From NCBI GenBank assembly GCA_963995505.1, contig OZ023182.1, forward strand, positions 1,317,001-1,381,000: a stretch of 64,000 nt of DNA. The letters run 5' to 3'. Both the position numbers and the translations under genes were made by a program. The notes beneath the pieces were generated by a model. That model made no database searches and was not told the DNA's origin. It saw nothing but the letters and a program-made list of their open reading frames with translations. This document shows, in pieces, positions 46,829 through 58,206 of this stretch (positions within the stretch are counted from its first letter, which is position 1; each line of letters begins with the position of its first letter). The stretch is from Hypericum androsaemum. Lineage: Eukaryota; Streptophyta; Magnoliopsida; Malpighiales; Hypericaceae.

Positions 46829-48430
46829 CCAGAAGTCTTATGTCGGGCACTGGGTATATCGTGGTGGACTTATGGTAAGAGATTTAAATTCACTTCAGAA
46901 AATTTTGGATCTACTTAAGAAAATTTTGGGATCAAGTATTACGAATGTAAAATACATCATTGGGATGTCGTCCCTTAAATAGGGTCCGGCTTCGGCACAG
47001 TCAAACTTGACTCTGGATGCCAAAATGTTTTAAAAAATTCCAGCCTCCAGGTCCCAACACTTCTCATTTCATCTCCTTTCCAATCCCTTCTTCTACTGCT
47101 ATACCAACCACTGACACTGCTTCTTAGTTCAATAGCATTACCATAGTTTAACTTTTTTTGAAAGGTATCATAGTCTCCTGCAGATTATTTATATTAGCTC
47201 CTTTAAATTTTAAAATAACCTTTTTTTAACGATGGTCAAGTAGAGCCCCTAAATTATTATTCATTCAATCATTCACATCGCCGAATAGCAACTTCCTTCA
47301 GATTTTCTTTGGCTTTGATCACTTATTTAAGAGAATGGATGTATCGAATTTTTAAAAAAAGGAGCAGAATCTAAGAAACTAAGACAAACGAACAGAAAAT
47401 TTTAATATGATATCTTTTTTAATTCACGTATTAAATTATCATAATAAATACGTGATATATTAACCTCCCGATAGTTCTCTTTTTTTTTCTGTAAGTAAAA
47501 TTTATGTAGTGCCATTAAAATGATGACGTCAATGTCTTACAAGCACAAATCACCTTTACAAAATTTACAACAGGGAAAATATGTAGCATTTACATGCAAC
47601 ATAATAGGAGTTTTATTATCAATTAGTCTTGTGCAAAAGGTATCGAGTTCAAACTATTGAAAAAATTAAATATTTGTTAGAAAATTTTTATCATAAAAAA
47701 AAAATCTCACCTGATGTAAACTTAAAATAGTTGACATAATGTCGTTTGAATATAATATAGATAGTACACACACATAAAAATATGATAAGAGTTCTCTTTG
47801 TATAAAATAAAAACCATCCCCTAATAAAATAAAATAAAATAAAAGCCCTTTTAATCATCTGGTCCATTGTAAAGCCCATTTCGTGTCCCTATTATTTGGG
47901 CTCGCACAGTCGCACTTCGTCCCTTCCTAGAAAAATAACAGGATCCCCCTCCAATCCTCGAGTCGCTTCTTAAAAAAAAAAAGAAGAGTCGAAACTCGAA
48001 ACCATCCAAATCATAAGTTCTAATTGACAAAATGTATCCTGCTAAAAACCTTATGTTTTTTTCCTGGAAACTAGCTCCGACAGACTAATCTTTATTCGAT
48101 TGCATTTGTTCTCCAGAACTCTGGTTGAAATAGAAAACCTTCCGCATAGGGTTGAATATAGAATTGTCGATGATGCTTTCGGACGGGACTCTTATTCCGC
48201 TTCCCTTGCTTACACGCATCCGTAATAAATAAACTAATTTATTATTATCCATTAACGAACATGTATTCAGTTGAATATATCTTGTCCAAGTAAAAATACT
48301 TTCTCAATTTCTATTTCCGTCAATTTCGTGCAGAAAAAATATATTAATTATAACATATTATGAGCATGATAGGACTCTTTTTATATGTTGGACTCGTCCT
48401 CTTGCAAGTTACGCTACCTCTACGGATCGT
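46829..48430. other. Nudix 3' region and NAC upstream region
   Basis: AT-rich DNA with the Nudix 3' UTR at the left. I find no ORF of note, no clear transposon ends and no RNA gene. An A-rich tract of repeated TAAAA units lies near 47821-47842. The right end is the distal promoter of the NAC gene. Confidence 0.35.
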
Positions 48431-48440
48431 CTATATATAG
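48431..48440 (+). promoter_or_regulatory. TATA box of the NAC gene
   Basis: CTATATATAG stands about 120 bp upstream of the NAC start codon, followed by A/C-rich sequence where transcription would begin around 48465. The spacing is normal for plants. Confidence 0.6.
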
Positions 48441-48463
48441 CACCATGCAAATCCCCCACCGGC

Positions 48464-48528
48464 AAGAAGAAGAAGAAGAAGAAGAAGAAGAAGAAGAAGA
48501 AGAAGAAGAAGAAGAAGAAGAAGAAGAA
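48464..48528 (+). repeat. (AAG)n microsatellite in the NAC 5' leader
   Basis: About 21 uninterrupted AAG units (65 bp) lie between the TATA box and the start codon, so they should be part of the 5' UTR. Long GAA/TTC runs in plant leaders are length-variable. Confidence 0.95.
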
Positions 48529-48557
48529 AAAAGAACCCTAAAGTGATCCTAAAGTTC

Positions 48558-49232
48558 ATGACAACAATGCAACAACTGTTTGTTCCGGTGGGGTACAAGT
48601 TTCAACCGGAGGACATTGAGCTGGTTGCCGTTTACTTGAGCAACCGAGTCGCCAACGGACCTTCCGCCGACCTTCCCTTTATCTACGAATGCGACCTCTA
48701 CGGCGCGGAGGAGCCATGGCAGGTCTGGGCCAGGTTCGGCCCCATCTACGAGCAGCTGTTCTACCCGCGCACCGTCCATGGTAATGCCGACCTTTACTTC
48801 TTCACCAAGTTAAAGAAGAAAGACCCCGAGCACAAGAGATTCGAGCGCACGGTCGGTCCCTACGAAGGTACATGGCACGGAAACTGTGCGGGGAAGAAGA
48901 TACGGGGCCTAACTGGGCAAGTTATTGGTGTCCTGAAGACGTTTAGTTACAAGAACGCTAAAAGCGTGGAACATGGCAAGTGGATACTGCATGAGTACAG
49001 CCTCAATGAAGACAATTCTGAAAATATCGTCCTTTGTCGATTGAGGAGGAAGTTGGATGCTTCTGTTGTTGGTAAGGGCACGAGATCAGCCAGTACTGTC
49101 AATCAACACAGTACGAGAGTTGCAGATAATAATGGAGTTGGTGATCCAGTTCATCACAATACTGAGATGGAAAATTGGAGTGACGAGACGATATCGCAAC
49201 TGATGAACGAGATAGATAATCAAGCCCTCTAA
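48558..49232 (+). CDS. Divergent, intronless NAC-domain protein, 224 aa
   Basis: A plant-specific transcription factor family member. The frame opens earlier at 48543 with GTG; the first ATG is 48558 (MTTMQQLFVPVGYKFQ). NAC subdomain A is recognisable as VGYKFQPEDIELVAVYL, B as FIYECDLYGAEEPWQVW, C as DLYFFTKLKKKDPEHKRFER, D as GTWHGNCAGKKIRGLTGQVI and E as GKWILHEYSL. The canonical LPPGFRFHPTDEEL is replaced by VPVGYKFQPEDIEL. Typical NAC genes have an intron within the domain; this one has none, and its C-terminal region is only about 60 residues. It may be a retrocopy or a member of a lineage-expanded NAC group. The DNA-binding basic patch is kept. The tail is Asn/Asp-rich and ends ETISQLMNEIDNQAL. 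Confidence 0.88.
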   Translation: MTTMQQLFVPVGYKFQPEDIELVAVYLSNRVANGPSADLPFIYECDLYGAEEPWQVWARFGPIYEQLFYPRTVHGNADLYFFTKLKKKDPEHKRFERTVGPYEGTWHGNCAGKKIRGLTGQVIGVLKTFSYKNAKSVEHGKWILHEYSLNEDNSENIVLCRLRRKLDASVVGKGTRSASTVNQHSTRVADNNGVGDPVHHNTEMENWSDETISQLMNEIDNQAL

Positions 49233-50035
49233 TTGCACCAACAACGACGTATGTGCCGGTGTTGGATCATCTTGGCAATTGAGGCATATATTTGCTTAGA
49301 TTTTTGTTGTTGTTTTAATGGAGTAATTTCATAAAAATAGTCATTGTTATTCATTCATTTTGATTTAATTGGTTATGTATGGTTGCTCAAACTTCAAACA
49401 GTATAAAAAGTGTGATTGTGGTCTAATTTAATGTGTTTGTGATAACATCCTAATACGATTCCTAAGTTTCTCTTAGGGAATATGTTCTCTCTTAATCTAT
49501 TACCTTCTGATTGACTTCTTTGTAGAGCTTGTCTGCTAATTGTTTTTTAGGGGTTTGTCTGCTAATTGTTAATATGCATCAATAACGGGTTTTGATTAGT
49601 AGACAAATTTTCTTTAATCACCTACTATCTAGAGACCATTGAACTAACTAATTTATATTTTAGTCGAGTATAATCAGAAAGTTTTTCAATTATGTATTCT
49701 TAAAAATTTTGAACTCAAAACTTCTTGAAAATAAAATAAAAATATTCGTTAGGAGATGTTGTTGGTCGAATTCGATTCTTTAACAAGAATATAAGAATTG
49801 GGCCGCTAAGCCCATCCAGATGGGTTTATTTAATCGGCTCACTTGTTAGTGCTTATACTTTTAAAGAGCCTCTAATTATGTCGAATAATTCTCCATTTTT
49901 GCCAAACTCCTCTAGGTTAAGTATAGGTAAAGAGACGGACCCAAGGAATCTTAAATTCTTAATAAAGAGAGGGACAAAGTCTTATTTTTCAACTAATTAC
50001 GTACAACTTTCTTAATAAAACCTAATTAATTGAAT
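49233..50035. other. NAC 3' region and spacer
   Basis: AT-rich sequence with the probable NAC 3' UTR. A near-duplicate GTCTGCTAATTGTT occurs at about 49530 and 49556. No other feature was recognised before the LINE. Confidence 0.35.
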
Positions 50036-52620
50036 TTCTTTTTTTTAGGGGTAAAAACTTCATTCATATATGAAAAAAAGTTACAACCATGAAGGCATAC
50101 ATGCAAAACGGTCGAACAAAACCTAAACTCCAAACGCACAATAGCACGAGAGGAGCACTACCCACTGAGTCCCACTACCCTCCACCTGGCCTTACCAACC
50201 TACTCTACCTACCTGTCCTAAGGTTCGACGTACAACAGCACAATAACACTACCCACCTAGAGCTAGCCCTTAACACATAACATTCCCCTCGCACAGTGTA
50301 CGAAGTTGCTGCCGCCTTCCTCTGTAAAAACCTATCCGGTAAACCTGTCCCAACCAGGATAAACCCGAACTAGGAAAAGAACGCACCGCAGAAAATTTTC
50401 TCTAGTGATAGCACTACTAAAATTGAGTGACATGTGTTGCCCCTGATATAACCATACCCAAGAAAACCCAAAAAACACCCACCCGCCACTAAAAGCTACC
50501 CAACCCGCCCCAAACCCTAGTAGGTGAGCAGAAGCCAAGCCAACTTTCAACCATGAGTCCAAATCGATCAGATGTCTGCTAGTTGCTCCTCCGCCAGGAT
50601 CTCCGACATCATCGAAGGCAGAAAGGAGAAAAACTGAAACTGTAAATCCATCGTCAACTAGATCTTGGCGAGTACATGTGCCGCTCTATTGCCACCGCGC
50701 CTAATGAAGCTAAGCGAAATGCCCTCCAAACCTCGAGACGCCTCAATGCAGTCCGCGACCAGTAATGCTAGGTCACTTCTATCTTGTACCGGTCTTCTCA
50801 CAGCCTCCACGAGTGATAAACAATCAGATTTGAAATAAATATACCCGAGTCCAAGGGCCAAGGCAAGCTCAATGCCAACAAACATTCCCCGAGCTTCTAA
50901 AAGGGTTGGATGGACATGATTCTCATACCACATGACAAAACCTACAAAAAAGTTACCAAACTCATCACGTACTAAAGCACCAACTTGAGCATCTCCTGAA
51001 GGTCCAGTTCCAGCATCCGTATTGACTTTAAACCATCCCGCCTCTGGTGGTCTCCACAATTCTGTCGGGTTGACTCTATCAATTTGAGACTGGCTATTCG
51101 CAGCAATGTAGTCGAACCATAACCTATAGACCGACTCTAAGACTCCTTGTGCGGTATCGAAGGCTATATTTTTGAAAACCATCTTGTTTCACACCTTTCA
51201 GATGCCCCATAACCAGGCTACTCTTCGACCTCTTTCCTCATTATCTTGAGTCACGAATAACTCCGTACATGCCTAAACAAGGGAGAGTCCTCTGAAAATC
51301 TGTGGTTCGATCCCCGCTTTCCTCCACAAAGTCTCATCTGGCCTACACTAAAAAAAAGGTGAGAACCTGACTCAGTAGTCTGCATACAGAAGGGACAAGC
51401 CTCGTCCACATCCATTCCTCTTTTCAAGATATTAACGCGAAGGAGAAGATTATCAACAAGGAGCCTCCACATAAATGTTCAAATGCGCGGGGGGCACTTA
51501 AGGTTCCATATTCGGCTCCAAACCTCCATAGTGTGTGTTAAAATTATCGCTAGTTCTGAATTCTCCCACTATGCCTGCAAATCAATAAAATAATCTGATT
51601 TTACCGTATAAATGCCATTTTGGTTATGCCGCCATCGAATTGTATCCTCCGGAAGCCTGGTACTAAGATGTAATGCATTGATTCGTTGTACTTCCTCTGT
51701 CAAAAGTTGACTCTCCAACAAAGTCCTATTCCAAATGCAGAACCCCTCAATCAATAGCTCAAAAACATACTGGTAGCAATTCGACCCCGGGAAAGAAACC
51801 TGTGGGTGTCCCAACTTGGAGCCAGGCAATCAGTAGTCAACCCAGATCCCAACCTTGGTACCATCTCCTATTCGCCACTCCAAGTTCGGTGCTAGCGAAT
51901 CCATCCCGTCTCGTATGCTCCTCCAAGTGTAGCTTTATCTAAAACCTGTACCTACAAAATGAATGTCACCTCTAGGATAATATCTAGCTCGCAGGACCCT
52001 GGCTGGTAGGGAGTCTGGTGAGAAAAGTAGGCGACAAGCCTGCTTTGCCAACGTCGCCTTGTTGGAGCTCACAAGTCGTTGAAACCCTATGCCCCCTTTC
52101 GCCTTAGACTAACACATACGAATCTAGCTATGCCAGTGCATCTTCCGCTAACCCTCTTTACTGCCCCAATAAAAAGCACATAGTTTTTTTCTCAATTCTT
52201 TCACATGTCTCCACCGGTAGGATGAAGCAACTCATGATGTATGTTGGAATGGAGAGTAACACTGATTTAATCAAAGTTTCGTGCCCAGCTCTCGAAAGAA
52301 AATTTTTCTTCCAACTCCCAATCTTCGCATTAATTATGTCCTCAATGGATGAGAAAACTTGTCTCTTTGACCTCCCCATTAGTGTTGGTAGGCCCAAATA
52401 GGTGTCCCCTTCTTCTCTCTTACTCATCCCCAAAATAGAGCATAAACGATCATGTTCTGCCTCACACACATTCCTGCTGAAGTAAACTGAGCTCTTCTGC
52501 AGGTTCACCCTTTGCCCCGAAGCTTGAGAATAAGCGCCGAGGAAGGAGACCTTCATCCTTGCCCCAAAAAAATATAGCATGGGTTCGTCCCTGAACATAG
52601 GTCTCCGGTTAGAATACTCC
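50036..52620 (-). pseudogene. 5'-truncated, decayed LINE retrotransposon
   Basis: On the minus strand the pieces come in LINE order. The C-terminal part of the reverse transcriptase (52598-52158) includes SQASGQRVNLQKSSVYFS and GRSKRQVFSSIEDIINAKIG. Next come a linker (51829-51569, LPEDTIRWRHNQNGIYTVKS) and the zf-RVT zinc region (51472-51251, CPFCMQTTESGSHLFF). An RNase H-like RVT_3 domain follows (51182-50658, AGWFKVNTDAGTG to ISLSFIRRGGNRAAHVLAKI). Frames are broken between them by stops and shifts. The 3' tail reads ATGAAGTTTTTACCCCT followed by A8 at about 50041-50048, a typical plant LINE end. The endonuclease and catalytic YADD region are missing, so it cannot move itself. No target-site duplication was identified. 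Confidence 0.88.
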
Positions 52621-52679
52621 AGTTAGTGTATAATTAGATATCATATAGTTAGTTTCAAAAAAAATAAGGTCTAGTTTGG

Positions 52680-53115
52680 AAAGTCAGATTCATACCCTAC
52701 CATCGATCCTAGAAAGTTTTCACTATTAGAACCATATCTCTAACCCTCAGGGTCTGTAGGGCTACAGGGTCTAAAGGATTCGATTCTTAAACATTTACAA
52801 CTGATATTTTTCACATAAAATTTTAATGTTGTATATAAAACTCAAATAAATTTGATACATTATCTATCAATATTCAATAAAAAAATGCAAGTAAGATTGT
52901 TTACAATGTAATTAAATGATACAAAAATAAGTACCTCAAATTTAGAATATATATATATATAATCGATAAAATTGTAGGGTATGGTCTTTGGTAAGATTCA
53001 TACCTTACCTTAAAATCTATCACTAAAATGGACTCATACCCTGTCTCAAACTTGATCAATGTCTACATTTGTTGGACCCACATGGTAAGAGTAGAGTCCG
53101 ACCTAAGAGTAAAAA
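52680..53115. repeat. Probable short DNA-transposon relic
   Basis: Words such as TTCATACCCTACC, CTCAGGGTCTGTAGGG and GATTCGATTCTT resemble those at about 59650-59760 (CTCATACCATATTC, CCCTCAAGGTCTTCAGG, ATACGACTCTTG). This points to a dispersed repeat family. It has no coding sequence. The element ends are not defined. Confidence 0.4.
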
Positions 53116-53239
53116 TATTTATTTTTTGCATCCCTACTAATTATTAGGTATGTGATACAAATGCAAACCATGTTTCCTTCTTTTTTGGCAGTGTTTTCCT
53201 ATTTGTGGTTAAGTGGTAATGATCTAGTGGCCGACAAGG

Positions 53240-53764
53240 TAAAAAGTGAAAAAAATTGGGATTTTTGGTCTGCATGGTGTTATTATTATTCATAGTTTAT
53301 TGTGAAAATTATGTTCAAAAAAGTTTAATCGTGAAAACGGTGTCCACGTCGGAACAACAACTAAAAATGTCAGATCTTGGCAGAATTTCTTGTCTAGTTA
53401 TTAATTTAATTAATTTAATATAATATTTATGCTAGATAGCAAAAATAAGGTTGTAAAAAAGTTGTTGAAAGTTAGAATCAAACCAATGACCATAGAGTAA
53501 GATGTGGCACCTTTGACCACCATGCCGAAAGTGCCTTGTGTATATTTTACCAACATCTGACTTTTTAAGTCAGATTCTACCAAGATTTAACTTTTTAAGT
53601 CACATCCGTGATTCGACATAAAAAGTCAGATCTTGGTACAAGATAGAACTTTTTTAGTTGTACGTTTTCACAAATAAAATTTTTTGAACACCATTTTTAC
53701 AATAAATCATGAATAGTAACACTCTATAGACAAAAAATCCCCTTGGCATTTTGACTTTATTTAA
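53240..53764. mobile_element. Foldback-like element with ~100-bp inverted arms
   Basis: The left arm (53240 to about 53340) and the right arm (about 53660-53764) are inverted copies, sharing GGGATTTTTxGTC, ATTCATxxTTTATTGT and GTTCAAAAAAxTTTxxTxGTGAAAAC. Inside, CTGACTTTTTAAGTCAGAT and related ACTTTTTAAGTCA words form nested palindromes and direct subrepeats. GGCCGACA on the left and GGCCCGACA on the right might be a decayed 8-9 bp target duplication. There is no coding sequence. It lies 0.4 kb downstream of the D14-like gene. Confidence 0.6.
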
Positions 53765-54178
53765 GGCCCGACACATGATGTATTTTGACCTATATTCTGG
53801 TCACTTTCACAACTGATAGTATCTCACAGGTAGCCTGGAAATGATAAGACATGCGAAGATAACAGCATATATAACTAGAACATATTAAAATATTTATATT
53901 TAAACTATAATCCTAAAACAATAAATATATCGAAATCTCAACACTACATATATAGTCATACACAAGAGAACATCAATTCTACAAATCCAAACAAACTATT
54001 TCCCAACATATATCCATCCCCAAACATTATTAACACACAACACACAGTCTGTCTCGAATGGAATTATTAATTTCTCCTACATTATTAAACTTAACTACCG
54101 ACCAGACACAGAACAACAACAAAAAAACCCACAAATGTGAAGACATTAAAAAACTGATTAAATTATATATATGCAATA
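53765..54178. other. 3' region of the D14-like gene
   Basis: AT-rich sequence that should include the 3' UTR of the D14-like hydrolase. An A-rich CAACAACAAAAAAACCC stretch occurs near 54110-54130. No further feature was recognised. Confidence 0.35.
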
Positions 54179-57100
54179 TTACTCGTAAACTTCTAAGACC
54201 CCAGTGAGGACGTCAAAGAACTGGAGGTGGGCGGTGAGCTGTGGAAAATGGCCATCGGCGTCGATGAACTGGACGGTGGACTTGCCCTTGATCCGCTCCT
54301 GCATGTAGAAGGCGACCGAGCTGGGGACGATGACGTCGTTGGTGGTCTGGACGATGGTGCAAGGGACCGTGACCTTGTCGAGCATGTCCCTTTGGTCACT
54401 GTAGAAGACGGTCTTGGCCAGGGACAGGGCCACCTCGGGGTCCATTCCTCGCAGGCACCCGGTGAACTTGGCGACCGAGGGCGGGTCGCCGGCGTCGACC
54501 ACCAGGGACGCGAAGGCTGAGGTCCAGTTGTGGTAGTTGCTCTCTATGTTTGACATTAGCTCATCTATCTGTGTCGCATCGAATCCTCCTTCGTAACCGT
54601 CCGTGTTTATGTATCTGTTACGCATGCAAATACTCGTCGTCACGACTAATACAGAATCGATTATAAATAATTTTACATGACAAACGATATAATTACCGTT
54701 TATTAAATCGTAATTAAACCATTGCCGGGTATATGTACTGTATATAGTTAAGAATCGATCATTCTAAGATTTTATCTGAAACTATTATTTTTGTGTGCGT
54801 GGAGTATTCTTCATTTGAGAGTATGATTGGCTTGATGTTGCAAGTCTAATGCTCCCATGCGTATAACAATGACCGAACTCTAAATATATATTACCCACGA
54901 CGACTGGAATCTTGGATCATCATTCCTCACCAACGTAAAATATATAGAAAACAATAATATTCTTCAGATTAATTCTCTCGAGTGGGACTGTCCAACTTAA
55001 TATAAATATATTCTCTGGTGCTTAATGGACGATGTAATTAAGTAACAAGAAAGTGGGTGTAACGCTCCGTGATTTGACCGACTGTCTCCACAGACCAACA
55101 CGGGTCTTTTCTAGAGTGCTTTGTCCTCACTCGCATGCATCCCAGAAAACTTCCCAGGAGGTCACTCATCCTGATCCTACTCCCGGTCAAACACGTTTAA
55201 CCTTGGAGTTCTCTCAAAATGTGTGCCAGAAAAGAAGGTGCACCTTGTTGATATGGATAGCCAAATCAAATCACTTAAGGCTTTCACACAAACATATCAT
55301 TTTCGGGATATCACATATACCCCTCCTTAAATACGCGACGTCCTCGTCGCGCCAAACAGAACACAGAACAGTCTGAGAACCGTATTTGCTCAGATACTAA
55401 TTGTAACGCTCCGTGATTCGACCGACTGTCTCTACAGACTAACACAAGTCTTTTCTAGAGTGCTTTGTCCTCACTCGCACGCATCCCAGAAAACTTCCCA
55501 GGAGGTCACCCATCCTGATCCTACTCCCGGCCAAACGCATTTATCCTAGGAGTTCTCTCAAGATGTGTGCCAGAAAAGAAGGTGCACCTTGTTGATATGG
55601 ATAGCCAAATCAAATCACTTAAGGCTTTCAGACAAACATATCATTTTTGGGATATCACAGTGGGGGATGGTGAACAAGTAACATATTAATTATATATATA
55701 TGTGTGTGTGAGCTGCTAGTGAGAGGCCGCCGGCTACGGAATGTTTAATCCAATTAACAAGAGATGTATCAAGAGAATCAATAATACTATGGGCAAATTA
55801 CTCTCAAGTCCCTGACCTTTGGTTACCCTCTCCCTAGGGTTCTTGACTTTTGGAAAAATAATTGTCCCGTCCCTAAGTTTTGATGATAATAGACTCTCGG
55901 GTCTCTGGAGCCAGAATATTCCATATTCTCCGGCGATTCCCCACTTGAAAAGACTAAAATGCCTATTGTACTTAAAAAATAAAAAAATCTCTTTCCATCC
56001 CTTTACCTTCTCCCTCCCACTTCATCTTCTACCTCCCACCTTCGATCAAAATACAAACACAAACCTTCTTAGTTTGCAGCATGGATTTCAACAGCAAAAC
56101 CTAATCAATAAATTCACACTTCTAAATAATATGGCACAATCAAACCTAACAACGAAACCAAACCCAAATCTAATCAAACAAAATAATAATTAATTAAAAA
56201 ATAGAAAAGAGGCAACAAACTTTCATCTTCTTCCTTTGAACCAGGAACCCAAAAGCAACTGTGACTGACAACGACAGCAATGATTCCTCCTCGGCGATGG
56301 ATGGTGAAAGTCCCCCTCCTTTCTCCTCGGTGACGGACGGCGAAGGTGTCCTTCCCTCCTCCTCAACGAAGGTATCCCTCCCTCCTCCTCGGCGACCAAC
56401 CAAGTTCATGACCAAACCTTCTCCTCTCTTTCCACAGCACAAAAATTCTATCGACCAACCGAACCCAACACCATAATGAACATACAACAATATCCAATCA
56501 ATTAAAACCTTCTCCTCGCATCATCCAATTATAGAAATTACGGTTTCGAGAGAGAGGACTTCAATGGCGAGGGGGGGAAGCGGACAGTGAAGCCTTTAAT
56601 TGAGGATAGCGACGAAGAAGAAGATGAGGGGAGAGTTCGCATCCCGGCGGTGGGAGAGAGCAGCGACGACGATGCCGAGGCTAATGCCGACCTTAACCTG
56701 CTGGTTGCCGAGAGAGAATCCCCTTTCGGATCAACCTGCCAGAAAAGTCCAACCTTCATCTCAACGCCCCACCACTGTGGAGAAGGGTAACCAAGTACGA
56801 CAGGTCTGAGATCCACGCTACGGGCAGCACTGTCGCCGCCCTCGTTCTTGCCAAGCACCACCCTCGTCGCGAAAGGTCCTCGCTAAGCACCATCCTCGCC
56901 AAGAACCGTCGTCACAAAAGGTCCTCGCCAAGCACCATCCTCGCCAAGAACCGTCGTCACAAAAGGTCCTCGCCAAGCACCGTCGCCGCCCTCATCCTCG
57001 ATTCTATGCTCTAATCCACCGTCGTTTAGAGATTGGGAGAGAAGCTGTTTAGATTCTATTTTGTTTGTTTCTTTTTTGAAGTGGTCTTTTAGATCTTTAT

Positions 57101-58135
57101 GATGATGATGATTAGGTTTAACTAATTATGAGTTTTGATCTGGGAAGGAAGGGACGAAGAAGGATTTTTTTTCTTAGTGAGAGGGCAATTTGGTCATTTC
57201 AAGTGGGAATTCATCGGAGAAAAATAAATATTCTGACTCCAAGGACCCGAGAGTCTGTTATCATCAAAATTTAGGGATGGGACAATCATTTTCTAAAAGT
57301 CAGGGACCTTGGGGGAGGGTGACCAAAGGTCAAGGATTTGAGAATAATTTGCCCTAATACTATTTACTTCACTAATAGTGTCATCTTGTTTAATTATCTT
57401 CATTCTTGGTGAAGCGCTAAGATTTATTTTATACCATTTTGAATAATACTCCACGGACTAATCTAAATTTAAACTGGGTATGACATTTTGAATGGCTTCA
57501 AAATTTTCCAACCAAATATATAATACTGTTGTATTTTTGATGTTTCGAACCAAATTTTTTTGATTAATTACAACAATTTTCTTTCTCATTGATGATTATG
57601 AGTGTGTACAAGGCATTGTGGTAGACAATGACGGGGCAATCAATTGATTCTAATTTAAAATAAGCACCGCAATAGAAACGCAGCCTAAATAATAACGACT
57701 AGCATATAGGGCCAAGCACGAGTTTTCTACGTGCGAGACAAAGAAAAGACAGAAGAATCACAAGGAAGTTGCCATGTCCACATGTTTCCTTGTCTTTTTA
57801 TATTTAGTATGGTAGATAAAAAGTTGAACCGCAACTTTATTCGGTGGATTAGTCACCACGATATATTCCCTTTCACGGTTGAAGAAGTTAAATACTAGAA
57901 GGTAGAAATAAACCAGACCTTTTCTTCTCTTCTTGTGATTCTACTCGTACCACTATTTGAACTGTCAATAACATAGATAAGCTTGAACGCTGTGAAATTT
58001 TATGAATCTTATGAAATTTATTTCTTCTCTTAGATTTAATGAAATTTGTATTCATTTAAATTTTGCGGCTTTTTTTAATAGACATTTTTATGACTTGTAA
58101 AATTAGTAAATCCACGAAATTACAACGGTATGTTC

Positions 58136-58206
<71 letters not shown>

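Noticed and set aside
55130..55545. 5S rRNA gene-like sequence on the minus strand
   Set aside because: The match covers only part of 5S rRNA, lies within paired LTRs with TG/CA ends and a TSD, and is diverged; it is the Cassandra LTR domain, not a 5S gene.
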